This document shows positions 32,868 to 44,306 of a stretch of DNA of 64,000 nucleotides, piece after piece. Within the stretch, counting starts at the first letter, position 1; the number at the start of each line of letters is the position of its first letter. The notes under the pieces are model-generated. The model was not told the origin of the DNA. It made no database searches and saw only the letters and a program-made list of their open reading frames with translations. The stretch lies in the NCBI GenBank assembly GCA_011947345.1, contig JAAVTG010000014.1:1-64000 (forward strand), given 5' to 3'. The stretch comes from Phytophthora quininea. Taxonomy: Eukaryota > Oomycota > Peronosporomycetes > Peronosporales > Peronosporaceae. The translations under genes were made by a program, and so were the position numbers.

Positions 32868-34910
32868 ATATCTCCTCCGTCACTGCTGGCAGTGAAGCTG
32901 CTGTTCCGCTCCAAGGGCGAGCTAGTGTCACTTCCTCACGTGGTCAACATTGTATCTCTCTTCCTGGACTCGTCCGTCGAACTTCCACTGGCAAAGGCGT
33001 GCTCGTTCGGGTCGCTGGCGCTACTCAACCGCATTTGGGCCAGTCAACTCGGTATCGAAGATAATGCCTCTCAGTGGTCGATCCGACGGCTCTTCCGTAC
33101 TGAAGTTCACTACAAGCGTTTCCAGTTCACTCACTCGCTGATTGAGGCTGCCAAACAACGCAACTTGGAATTGGTCCGGTGGTTGTTCGACCATTTTCCA
33201 GGCTTCAACGTCGTAACAAAAGTAGTGGACGAGGCAGCGTCGGTAGGCGCCTTCGACATTTTGAAGTTCTTTGCTGATAATGACAGAGGGATGTACGAGG
33301 ACTCGGAAGATGAAGCAGGGCTCAACGATGAACAGTTTGGCCACCTTCGATACATTGGCTGGGGTGGGGATGACACCCCAAAAGCAGCCAAAGCGGGCCA
33401 CACAGACATCGTCCTGTGGATGTTTGATGAGACCAACAACACGGACAGAGACGACGAAGAAACGATGATGGAGACCGTAGTGACGGGGAATATTCCGTCG
33501 GCGAAATGGATCATGGAGTGGCGTCACACCCTCCCTGTCAACGGCATCCACGATGCAGCAGCGGGAGGCACTTCGACATGCTGAAATGGGCTTCAGAAAG
33601 GACGGCTCGGTTGGTGCTGGGAGTTCTTGTGTTGATGACTATGGAGTTCTTTTGAAAGCCGCAGAAGGAGCCCATTTGGATATCGTCAAGTGGTTCATTG
33701 CACGTTCCGATGCTGCCGATGAGAGCAAGGCCAATGAGAGCGAGGCCAATGAGAGCGAGGCCAATGAGAGCGAGGCCGATGGAAATATTAGCGGCGGAGG
33801 TAGCAGCCAAAGTCCTCACTGTTCGTACCTTACCCGTTTGGGTGGAGACGCTGGTCTTGCTATCCATTCTGCTGCGATCAATGGGCATTTAGAGGTTGCC
33901 AAGTACCTCCGCTCTCGTATGGACAACCCGACAAACGACGCACAGTGCGAGCAGGAAAGGCAAAAGATTCTCGACGATTTGCGCCAAAGCCATTTTGGCT
34001 ACGATTTCACTGCCGCCCAAGTCTCAGCTGAAACCATGTTGCATGTCGTAAGAGAAGGCTTCACGGACATTGCGCGTTGGCTGTGCGAGGAATACAATGC
34101 GGATGGCAGATGCAACCTCTTCTGGATGTATGAACAAGAACTCGATGAGTATTTGTCCGCGTGGATGAGGCAGCGATGTATGGCCACCTGGACATTCTTC
34201 AGTATCTGCACGAAGTACGGGAAGCTATCTCCGGGGATGATGAACAGCAGCGAAAACGCAGACGCCTTAACCAAGTGTCGGGGAGAAACGAGAACGTCGC
34301 GGACTAGCTGCTAGAAATGCGGCGTATCCCTTACCTGCTGAGTCCCTTCCACCACTAAAGCCAATTGGGTCTGGTTGCACCGCTCGAGCAATGGGCAGAG
34401 CTGCAGCCAATGGCCACTTTGAAGTCGTCAAATGGTTGCACACCAACCACAGCGAGGGTGACATTTCGAGCGCCATGAGCCGAGCAGCGGAAGGAGGACA
34501 CTTCGAAATGGTGCAATGGCTGCACCAACACCTGCCGAAAGGCGGCAAGACTTCTATCGGCGGGGCTGCCAGTTGTGGCGACTTAAACGTGGTCAAATGG
34601 CTGCATGAACACACGAACGCTAGATACAGCAAATACGCTGTGGATTATGCCGCTCGAGGCGGACACTTGGACATCGTCAAGTGGTTGCACCTGAATACGG
34701 ACGCTGGCTGCACGACCAATGCGATGGACAGAGCTGCGAAATATGGTCATCTTGACGTGGTGAAATGGCTGCACGAGAACCGGACAGAAGGCTGCACGAC
34801 CGACGCCATTGACGGCGCTGCAGGTCGAGGTCGCCTTGATATTTTGCAGTGGCTGAAGCGGAATTGCGGTAAGATACCACGTCCACGGTCTTACTCAGTA
34901 GCCCTGGGTT
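32868..34910 (+). pseudogene. Ankyrin-repeat gene I, unit 1 copy, truncated by LINE sequence
   Basis: The family leader (SPPSLLAVKLLFRSKGE) begins with ATA at 32868 where relatives have ATG. Then LLNRIWASQLG and RWLFDHFPGF, followed by slips near 33570, 33600, 34170 and 34306. Repeats resume at 34391 ([38 protein letters not shown]). It stops at PRSYS, where LINE sequence starts at 34911. All slips I checked are restored in register by one base and are shared by all three units. Missing start and missing C-terminus make this copy non-functional. Confidence 0.8.
33722..33781 (+). repeat. 15-bp coding minisatellite (NESEA) in ankyrin gene I
   Basis: Four units of the AATGAGAGCGAGGCC type (first reads AGCAAGGCC) encoding ESKAN/ESEAN. 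Also at 39784-39843, and at about 45828-45899 in unit 3, where one unit has lost two bases and the frame with it. Confidence 0.85.
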
Positions 34911-36195
34911 GAGTTGATTCAGATGCTTGACTTGTTTCCTGGTTGTTCTTATGGTTGGGGGTAACAGATGGATATTGTGGAGGAAGCCAAGCTTCTTCTA
35001 CCAGTCCTCGTGGATCAAATAATCCTGGTTTAGTGTGGAAAACATGGAAGCAAAAGATGAAAGCGTACCTTAAACGTTGTCAACATAACCTGCATGCATC
35101 AAGATATGCTGACATAAATCTTGCTCGAGAGCGTTTAGAAGAGTGTGCTTCAGCCGTGATGACAGAAGATGCAAGCGAGCAAGACGAAATTAACTACTAT
35201 TTCGCCAGACAACGATACAAAGAATGTCATGATGAATGGAATACCTTTGGATGTAATCGGGGCTTTGAACAAACCGTGACTGCAGCTGAAAAAAGTACCA
35301 AATGTTTCTTTCGGCCGCCACGATACGAACTTCGCAATACTCCATTTAGATCGATACGAACTTCTGCTGGTGAAGAATCAACCGATCCTACTGAAATCTG
35401 TCATGGCTTTCAAGAGCATTGGGGAAAATATTCGGCGACCGTCACTTCTCAGCTGAAGAACGAGAGATTGACATGGCGTCTCAACAAACCTTGCTTGATA
35501 GCATCGACCGCCGACTATCCTCAGAGGTGACCAGGGATCTTGACAGCGAATTGACCGCGGAAGAGTTTGCCTTTGCGATCAAGAAACTAAAACCTCACTC
35601 AGCACCGGGTCCAGACGGCTTCACCAGTGATTTTTTCGTCTAGATCCGGGTGCTTTTGGAGAAATACTTGCGATAGTTGTTGGATATCAATTGGAACGTG
35701 GAAGTCTACTTCCACATCAGCGATATTCCTCCGTGGCGTATCTGTTTAAAAAGGAGACCGATCTGAACCGGGAAACTTTCGGCCGATCACACTGATGCCC
35801 GTTGAAGTCAAGATATTATCGCGAGTATTATTAATAGTGAATCGCCTTAGAACACGCATTTCTAAGTTAGTGCATCCGGATCAAAAGGGCTTTATACCGG
35901 GGCGTCGGATTGACCAGCAGATAATGCTGGTCCGCGATCTCCAGCACTTAGAAACATTCCAAAAACGCAAAGGACTTGCCACGTTCTTGGACTTCGCTAA
36001 GGCTTACGGCCGCGTTAATCGTCCGTACCTCCTTCGAGTTTTGGAACGACAAGGATTTGGGTCTCGGTTTTTCGCGTGGATATGTCTGTTGTACAACGAC
36101 TCGAAATGTTCATTAACGATCAACGGATGGGCGCAGGACTCGCTGACACCAACTCGAGGAGTGAAACCGGGAGATCCATGGTCTCCATGCCTTTA
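34911..36195 (+). mobile_element. LINE fragment with reverse transcriptase, unit 1
   Basis: 34911-34962 is a LINE/SINE 3' tail in reverse orientation; the same stretch occurs at 52012-52063. From about 35015 the plus strand encodes LINE ORF2 in several frames: NPGLVWKTWKQKMKAYLK, KKLKPHSAPGPDGF, FKKGDRSEPGNFRPITLM, HPDQKGFIPGRR, ATFLDFAKAYGRVN (the usual Asp is Gly here) and RGVKPGDPWSPCLY. It ends before the YADD active-site box and joins ankyrin fragment D directly. The tail and RT lie in opposite orientations. Dead element. Confidence 0.8.
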
Positions 36196-37500
36196 TTAGA
36201 GCGCGTTTGGGACAGCCGCGTGGATTTCGATGCCACCAACTCTGCCTGGTCCATCCGACGACTGCTTCGCTCCGTGCTGCACTACAAAACGTTCTTCGAC
36301 ACTTCAGAATTTGACGATGGTCAGGTGGTTGGGTTCCAAAAGTTCGCGGTTCAAACTGTCCACACCAAGACGGTCGATGAAGCGGCAGCGTCGGGGGCGA
36401 TAGAGATTTTAAAACAGCTCCATGAACAAGCGTCGGGTACGTATATAGCGTCCGATGAGGGAGAGGAGAGCGATGAGGATGATAAAACCGATGTCGACCG
36501 TCAGCAGAAGAAAGCGACAGCGACGACCAACATCGAGACGTTCACTGGGAAAACACGACGCCGCAAAAGCGATCGAAAATGGGCATTCTCTAACGAGTTT
36601 GGTGGTGACATCTCCGACCTACATTGGTACTATCGATGCGAAGACGATAAATACGTCAGTTCCATCGATGAAACAGCACGTGGTGGCCACTTGGAGATTG
36701 TGCAGTTTCTCCATGAGTCCGGAGAGGAAGTTTTAAAAGCAGAGCGTAGTCGAAAGAGAAAGCGTGGCGGTAGTGATGACTCAGATGGAGACTGGGCTCG
36801 AGATGAGCCCACCGGGTCAGGAAGAAATTGAATTGATTAACTGTTTAGCGGGTTTCTCGTCTTAAGGTGATAAGCTATCTATCCGTGAGAGTTACGTTCG
36901 TGTCGTCCACATGTGGTGCATGGGTTCCGGGATATTATTTTCTGGCGGATCAAAGCCAAGTTTTTGCAGCACACGGACCACAGTAGCGCGGTTGCAATGA
37001 AGCCCATGTGCGTGTTGGTAGAGGAATTGGTAGTGCCTCTTGAACGAGTTCAGCAGATTGAGAATATTTGGCCCTTCAGCTGTTGTTTCCTGGAAATGAA
37101 TGTCGTTCCTGAGCCGCCATGTTGCATGAAACACAATCGCTGTGTAGATCCTCCATAGAAGTACCAGTTCTTTGTGTTCACGTCTCCGGTTCCTACGGAG
37201 GTCTTGTGATCTTGGGAAGAGTAGCAACCTCCAGCTTAGATCGACGCAAAAGAACGTCGACCACCGGCTCCATAGTTCGCTCCACATTGGTTCTAATGAC
37301 GGAGCCCACCGGGTCAGGTTACAGGACTGCAGCAATGGATGGCGCAGCAATTAGCAACCCCGCGAAGAAGGGCAAAACGACGCTGCTACTGCACAAACAT
37401 CGATACACGAGTGGGACTAACCCTCAATATCGAATTCCCAGAGAGCAAAGTTTGGACTATACCCTCAATTTGGAAAGTAGCTAGCGCAAATGGCTTTCGC
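36196..37500 (+). pseudogene. Ankyrin fragment D, unit 1, split by a LINE 3' end
   Basis: Starts inside the family N-terminal region (LLERVWDSRVDFDATNSAWSI) directly after RT sequence. It has an acidic stretch (DEGEESDEDDKTDVD) and a repeat (HLEIVQFLHESGEEVL). It is interrupted after ARDEPTGSG by the LINE piece at 36822-37301 and resumes with YRTAAMDGAAISN. It lacks both a start and most repeats. Confidence 0.7.
36822..37301 (-). mobile_element. 5'-truncated LINE 3' end with 17-bp target duplication, unit 1
   Basis: 480 bp flanked by GAGCCCACCGGGTCAGG at 36805-36821 and 37302-37318. The minus strand encodes the C-terminus of a LINE ORF2 (LSWRLLLFPRSQDLRRNR, QHAHGLHCNRATVVRVLQKL). The same end is longer at 49174-50215. 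The LINE 3' terminus is at 36822. Confidence 0.9.
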
Positions 37501-37529
37501 TACGACGCATTGACGATGTCAAGTACTAC

Positions 37530-37933
37530 CTACTTCACTGGGTATTTCTTGTAGTACCAGTCGCGGTATGCCTCCCAGAACCGATATCTGACGGGATCGT
37601 GACCCGTGCCGTGTTCCGCGAATCCCCAAGTTCTCCAAAGAGTCGAAGGAGGCGCGTCAGCGTTAGTAAAGTGCTTGAAGTCCTTTTTCGTCCATCCCCG
37701 GCATCAATCCGTTCGATCAGCTGATTCCAATCGACGCCCCTCTCTTCGTCATCTTCCTGGAGATCCTCGTCACTTTCAGCCGTCTTGACACCACGAAGGA
37801 ATCGCGTTCCAGAAGCTTCCTGCCCGTTGCTTTTGAACGAAAGGGTCTGGAAACTTGCCTTGGATTCGACAGCTGAGATAACACCGGAGGTTGCCAGAGC
37901 AAGCACCGCCAGCAACAGGTACTGAAGTCGCAT
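37530..37933 (-). CDS. RXLR-dEER effector, unit 1 (one frame slip)
   Basis: The start at 37933 gives a signal peptide (MRLQYLLLAVLALATSGVISA). RFLR is at residues 44-47 and an acidic dEER stretch (EDDEER) ends at residue 65. This is the hallmark of oomycete effectors delivered into plant cells. The frame as read ends at 37535. A GGGG run near 37701 marks a one-base slip, and a Trp/Tyr-rich C-terminal region typical of the family is open in the next frame to 37530. Both units show the same run, so the break is either ancestral or a systematic sequence error. The C-terminal region differs between the units in two blocks (37628-37668 and 37719-37733). No host target can be inferred. Transcribed against the neighbouring ankyrin fragment. 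Confidence 0.85.
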
Positions 37934-38242
37934 AGGTCTCGGTCGGCTGGGGTGGAGGAGGCTTGAGTGTCCGGTGGGAAATGTGAGAATGAGAGAATCG
38001 AGTTTCCCTGGCTGCTCGCAAATGGCACATCCAAGTTCTGGCATCTCGTGACTTCATGAAACCCCAAGGATATACGTAACTACAGCAAAACCCTCTTAGT
38101 AAGATTGCCCACGACTGCTTTTTGATTGGATGAGCCTTTTAGCGGAATTGTTTATTCTTGCTTACGCCTCCATCTGATGGTTTTACTCCTCAGCCGCCGT
38201 GGTGGATTTGCAATTCCGTTCTTTCGCATGCATGTGGTAAAT
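37934..38242. other. Upstream region of the unit 1 RXLR gene
   Basis: Presumed effector promoter, identical by eye in unit 2 (43998-44306). No other gene seen. Confidence 0.4.
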
Positions 38243-38929
38243 GTGAATATTATGTATATGTCTTGTTGATCGAGCTCCCACTGACCAAATGATGTTCACC
38301 AAATTGATTTTGACACTTCAATATTTCTTTCTTCTCAGTAGAAGGCCTCACGAGTGTTGGAGTCACTGCGATAAATCATTTCCAGTCGGTCAAAGCCGGC
38401 AAATAGACCAATAAGCCGTCATATCCGGCCGATAGATCCCCAAAGATGGTCCTCAATGACCAGATCGAAATACAGTGTACCGCTATGAAACTGGCACTTT
38501 AGGAGAGGACCATATGCTGGTTCTAGGATCGCTTTCAATGCTGTGTTTCATTCTTCAACGCTATTAGAGTAGGTTTCACCCTTAGTGATTTAGGATTGAG
38601 TTTGGCAGAACGGTCAACGTCGTGGAGCTTTCAGGAGAGACGGTGGTGCTCGACGCTAAACGAGTATTTCGATGTCGTGCAGTGGTTCTATGATGAGTTT
38701 GGTGGTGATAACCCCGACCTACTTTCGTACTAAGACGACAAGGACATCAGTGCCATTGATGAGACAGCACATGGTGGTGTCGATATCACGAAAACCGGTG
38801 AGACACTCAAGTGCGATTACTGTGGTTTACCTTCGATTTGTTGTTTACGGGTGGTTTTGCTCATAATCCCCCCCAAAAAAAAGGATATGAAACAAATATG
38901 ACGTTCTGAGAAGAATATTCTGTTCCACG

Positions 38930-40972
38930 ATATCTCCTCCGTCACTGCTGGCAGTGAAGCTGCTGTTCCGCTCCAAGGGCGAGCTAGTGTCACTTCCTCA
39001 CGTGGTCAACATTGTATCTCTCTTCCTGGACTCGTCCGTCGAACTTCCACTGGCAAAGGCGTGCTCGTTCGGGTCGCTGGCGCTACTCAACCGCATTTGG
39101 GCCAGTCAACTCGGTATCGAAGATAATGCCTCTCAGTGGTCGATCCGACGGCTCTTCCGTACTGAAGTTCACTACAAGCGTTTCCAGTTCACTCACTCGC
39201 TGATTGAGGCTGCCAAACAACGCAACTTGGAATTGGTCCGGTGGTTGTTCGACCATTTTCCAGGCTTCAACGTCGTAACAAAAGTAGTGGACGAGGCAGC
39301 GTCGGTAGGCGCCTTCGACATTTTGAAGTTCTTTGCTGATAATGACAGAGGGATGTACGAGGACTCGGAAGATGAAGCAGGGCTCAACGATGAACAGTTT
39401 GGCCACCTTCGATACATTGGCTGGGGTGGGGATGACACCCCAAAAGCAGCCAAAGCGGGCCACACAGACATCGTCCTGTGGATGTTTGATGAGACCAACA
39501 ACACGGACAGAGACGACGAAGAAACGATGATGGAGACCGTAGTGACGGGGAATATTCCGTCGGCGAAATGGATCATGGAGTGGCGTCACACCCTCCCTGT
39601 CAACGGCATCCACGATGCAGCAGCGGGAGGCACTTCGACATGCTGAAATGGGCTTCAGAAAGGACGGCTCGGTTGGTGCTGGGAGTTCTTGTGTTGATGA
39701 CTATGGAGTTCTTTTGAAAGCCGCAGAAGGAGCCCATTTGGATATCGTCAAGTGGTTCATTGCACGTTCCGATGCTGCCGATGAGAGCAAGGCCAATGAG
39801 AGCGAGGCCAATGAGAGCGAGGCCAATGAGAGCGAGGCCGATGGAAATATTAGCGGCGGAGGTAGCAGCCAAAGTCCTCACTGTTCGTACCTTACCCGTT
39901 TGGGTGGAGACGCTGGTCTTGCTATCCATTCTGCTGCGATCAATGGGCATTTAGAGGTTGCCAAGTACCTCCGCTCTCGTATGGACAACCCGACAAACGA
40001 CGCACAGTGCGAGCAGGAAAGGCAAAAGATTCTCGACGATTTGCGCCAAAGCCATTTTGGCTACGATTTCACTGCCGCCCAAGTCTCAGCTGAAACCATG
40101 TTGCATGTCGTAAGAGAAGGCTTCACGGACATTGCGCGTTGGCTGTGCGAGGAATACAATGCGGATGGCAGATGCAACCTCTTCTGGATGTATGAACAAG
40201 AACTCGATGAGTATTTGTCCGCGTGGATGAGGCAGCGATGTATGGCCACCTGGACATTCTTCAGTATCTGCACGAAGTACGGGAAGCTATCTCCGGGGAT
40301 GATGAACAGCAGCGAAAACGCAGACGCCTTAACCAAGTGTCGGGGAGAAACGAGAACGTCGCGGACTAGCTGCTAGAAATGCGGCGTATCCCTTACCTGC
40401 TGAGTCCCTTCCACCACTAAAGCCAATTGGGTCTGGTTGCACCGCTCGAGCAATGGGCAGAGCTGCAGCCAATGGCCACTTTGAAGTCGTCAAATGGTTG
40501 CACACCAACCACAGCGAGGGTGACATTTCGAGCGCCATGAGCCGAGCAGCGGAAGGAGGACACTTCGAAATGGTGCAATGGCTGCACCAACACCTGCCGA
40601 AAGGCGGCAAGACTTCTATCGGCGGGGCTGCCAGTTGTGGCGACTTAAACGTGGTCAAATGGCTGCATGAACACACGAACGCTAGATACAGCAAATACGC
40701 TGTGGATTATGCCGCTCGAGGCGGACACTTGGACATCGTCAAGTGGTTGCACCTGAATACGGACGCTGGCTGCACGACCAATGCGATGGACAGAGCTGCG
40801 AAATATGGTCATCTTGACGTGGTGAAATGGCTGCACGAGAACCGGACAGAAGGCTGCACGACCGACGCCATTGACGGCGCTGCAGGTCGAGGTCGCCTTG
40901 ATATTTTGCAGTGGCTGAAGCGGAATTGCGGTAAGATACCACGTCCACGGTCTTACTCAGTAGCCCTGGGTT
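38930..40972 (+). pseudogene. Ankyrin-repeat gene I, unit 2 copy
   Basis: Same structure as the unit 1 copy: ATA at the expected start, the same frame slips, and truncation by LINE sequence after PRSYS. I find no difference in the encoded frames between the two copies. Confidence 0.8.
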
Positions 40973-42259
40973 GAGTTGATTCAGATGCTTGACTTGTTTC
41001 CTGGTTGTTCTTATGGTTGGGGGTAACAGATGGATATTGTGGAGGAAGCCAAGCTTCTTCTACCAGTCCTCGTGGATCAAATAATCCTGGTTTAGTGTGG
41101 AAAACATGGAAGCAAAAGATGAAAGCGTACCTTAAACGTTGTCAACATAACCTGCATGCATCAAGATATGCTGACATAAATCTTGCTCGAGAGCGTTTAG
41201 AAGAGTGTGCTTCAGCCGTGATGACAGAAGATGCAAGCGAGCAAGACGAAATTAACTACTATTTCGCCAGACAACGATACAAAGAATGTCATGATGAATG
41301 GAATACCTTTGGATGTAATCGGGGCTTTGAACAAACCGTGACTGCAGCTGAAAAAAGTACCAAATGTTTCTTTCGGCCGCCACGATACGAACTTCGCAAT
41401 ACTCCATTTAGATCGATACGAACTTCTGCTGGTGAAGAATCAACCGATCCTACTGAAATCTGTCATGGCTTTCAAGAGCATTGGGGGAAAATATTCGGCG
41501 ACCGTCACTTCTCAGCTGAAGAACGAGAGATTGACATGGCGTCTCAACAAACCTTGCTTGATAGCATCGACCGCCGACTATCCTCAGAGGTGACCAGGGA
41601 TCTTGACAGCGAATTGACCGCGGAAGAGTTTGCCTTTGCGATCAAGAAACTAAAACCTCACTCAGCACCGGGTCCAGACGGCTTCACCAGTGATTTTTTC
41701 GTCTAGATCCGGGTGCTTTTGGAGAAATACTTGCGATAGTTGTTGGATATCAATTGGAACGTGGAAGTCTACTTCCACATCAGCGATATTCCTCCGTGGC
41801 GTATCTGTTTAAAAAAGGAGACCGATCTGAACCGGGAAACTTTCGGCCGATCACACTGATGCCCGTTGAAGTCAAGATATTATCGCGAGTATTATTAATA
41901 GTGAATCGCCTTAGAACACGCATTTCTAAGTTAGTGCATCCGGATCAAAAGGGCTTTATACCGGGGCGTCGGATTGACCAGCAGATAATGCTGGTCCGCG
42001 ATCTCCAGCACTTAGAAACATTCCAAAAACGCAAAGGACTTGCCACGTTCTTGGACTTCGCTAAGGCTTACGGCCGCGTTAATCGTCCGTACCTCCTTCG
42101 AGTTTTGGAACGACAAGGATTTGGGTCTCGGTTTTTCGCGTGGATATGTCTGTTGTACAACGACTCGAAATGTTCATTAACGATCAACGGATGGGCGCAG
42201 GACTCGCTGACACCAACTCGAGGAGTGAAACCGGGAGATCCATGGTCTCCATGCCTTTA
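40973..42259 (+). mobile_element. LINE fragment with reverse transcriptase, unit 2
   Basis: Copy of 34911-36195 with two one-base run differences. GGGGG (unit 1: GGGG) keeps the first RT frame open from 41005 to 41706. AAAAAA (unit 1: AAAAA) keeps 41754-42263 open. It therefore reads better than unit 1 but has the same premature TAG and truncation. Confidence 0.8.
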
Positions 42260-43565
42260 TTAGAGCGCGTTTGGGACAGCCGCGTGGATTTCGATGCCAC
42301 CAACTCTGCCTGGTCCATCCGACGACTGCTTCGCTCCGTGCTGCACTACAAAACGTTCTTCGACACTTCAGAATTTGACGATGGTCAGGTGGTTGGGTTC
42401 CAAAAGTTCGCGGTTCAAACTGTCCACACCAAGACGGTCGATGAAGCGGCAGCGTCGGGGGCGATAGAGATTTTAAAACAGCTCCATGAACAAGCGTCGG
42501 GTACGTATATAGCGTCCGATGAGGGAGAGGAGAGCGATGAGGATGATAAAACCGATGTCGACCGTCAGCAGAAGAAAGCGACAGCGACGACCAACATCGA
42601 GACGTTCACTGGGAAAACACGACGCCGCAAAAGCGATCGAAAATGGGCATTCTCTAACGAGTTTGGTGGTGACATCTCCGACCTACATTGGTACTATCGA
42701 TGCGAAGACGATAAATACGTCAGTTCCATCGATGAAACAGCACGTGGTGGCCACTTGGAGATTGTGCAGTTTCTCCATGAGTCCGGAGAGGAAGTTTTAA
42801 AAGCAGAGCGTAGTCGAAAGAGAAAGCGTGGCGGTAGTGATGACTCAGATGGAGACTGGGCTCGAGATGAGCCCACCGGGTCAGGAAGAAATTGAATTGA
42901 TTAACTGTTTAGCGGGTTTCTCGTCTTAAGGTGATAAGCTATCTATCCGTGAGAGTTACGTTCGTGTCGTCCACATGTGGTGCATGGGTTCCGGGATATT
43001 ATTTTCTGGCGGATCAAAGCCAAGTTTTTGCAGCACACGGACCACAGTAGCGCGGTTGCAATGAAGCCCATGTGCGTGTTGGTAGAGGAATTGGTAGTGC
43101 CTCTTGAACGAGTTCAGCAGATTGAGAATATTTGGCCCTTCAGCTGTTGTTTCCTGGAAATGAATGTCGTTCCTGAGCCGCCATGTTGCATGAAACACAA
43201 TCGCTGTGTAGATCCTCCATAGAAGTACCAGTTCTTTGTGTTCACGTCTCCGGTTCCTACGGAGGTCTTGTGATCTTGGGAAGAGTAGCAACCTCCAGCT
43301 TAGATCGACGCAAAAGAACGTCGACCACCGGCTCCATAGTTCGCTCCACATTGGTTCTAATGACGGAGCCCACCGGGTCAGGTTACAGGACTGCAGCAAT
43401 GGATGGCGCAGCAATTAGCAACCCCGCGAAGAAGGGCAAAACGACGCTGCTACTGCACAAACATCGATACACGAGTGGGACTAACCCTCAATATCGAATT
43501 CCCAGAGAGCAAAGTTTGGACTATACCCTCAATTTGGAAAGTAGCTAGCGCAAATGGCTTTCGCT
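42260..43565 (+). pseudogene. Ankyrin fragment D, unit 2
   Basis: Copy of the unit 1 fragment with the LINE piece at the same position. Confidence 0.7.
42886..43365 (-). mobile_element. 5'-truncated LINE 3' end with target duplication, unit 2
   Basis: 480 bp flanked by the same 17-bp repeat at 42869-42885 and 43366-43382. It was inserted before the segment was duplicated. Confidence 0.9.
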
Positions 43566-43593
43566 ACGACGCATTGACGATGTCAAGTACTAC

Positions 43594-43997
43594 CTACTTC
43601 ACTGGGTATTTCTTGTAGTACCAGTCGCGGTATGCCTCCCAGAACCGATATCTGGCGGGATCGTGACCCGTGCCGTGTTCCGCGAATCCCCATAGCACCC
43701 AAAGGCTCGGAGGTGTATCGCCGTCCTTGCGAAAGTGCTTGAAGTCCTTTTTCGTCCATCCCCGGCATCAATCCGGCCGAATACTGCTTCCCAGTCGACG
43801 CCCCTCTCTTCGTCATCTTCCTGGAGATCCTCGTCACTTTCAGCCGTCTTGACACCACGAAGGAATCGCGTTCCAGAAGCTTCCTGCCCGTTGCTTTTGA
43901 ACGAAAGGGTCTGGAAACTTGCCTTGGATTCGACAGCTGAGATAACACCGGAGGTTGCCAGAGCAAGCACCGCCAGCAACAGGTACTGAAGTCGCAT
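43594..43997 (-). CDS. RXLR-dEER effector, unit 2 (one frame slip)
   Basis: Paralogue of 37530-37933. Signal peptide, RFLR and dEER regions look identical. Directly after dEER the as-read frame is DWEAVFGRID, where unit 1 has DWNQLIERID. The same GGGG slip follows. A second block of about 40 bp (43690-43730) also differs, with equal total length and intact flanks. The last 30 codons of the continuing frame differ by a single base. The signal, RFLR and dEER parts are conserved while the presumed effector domain varies. The frame as read stops at 43599; the continuing frame ends at 43594. Confidence 0.85.
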
Positions 43998-44306
43998 AGG
44001 TCTCGGTCGGCTGGGGTGGAGGAGGCTTGAGTGTCCGGTGGGAAATGTGAGAATGAGAGAATCGAGTTTCCCTGGCTGCTCGCAAATGGCACATCCAAGT
44101 TCTGGCATCTCGTGACTTCATGAAACCCCAAGGATATACGTAACTACAGCAAAACCCTCTTAGTAAGATTGCCCACGACTGCTTTTTGATTGGATGAGCC
44201 TTTTAGCGGAATTGTTTATTCTTGCTTACGCCTCCATCTGATGGTTTTACTCCTCAGCCGCCGTGGTGGATTTGCAATTCCGTTCTTTCGCATGCATGTG
44301 GTAAAT

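Larger units (their letters stand above)
32184..38242. repeat. Tandem unit 1 (6059 bp)
   Basis: First full copy of a segment beginning GTGAATATTATGTATATG. It matches unit 2 with very few substitutions except in the RXLR gene. Small length differences include A/C runs near 32815, a TTCT repeat near 32265, GGGG against GGGGG near 35425, and A5 against A6 near 35752. Confidence 0.95.
38243..44306. repeat. Tandem unit 2 (6064 bp)
   Basis: Second full copy, directly abutting unit 1, same gene order. Differences from unit 1 are listed there and under the RXLR genes. Confidence 0.95.

Noticed and set aside
33538..33888. Antisense frame with IGLALIGLAL repeats
   Set aside because: Reverse of the NESEA coding repeat in ankyrin gene I; repeated identically in unit 2.
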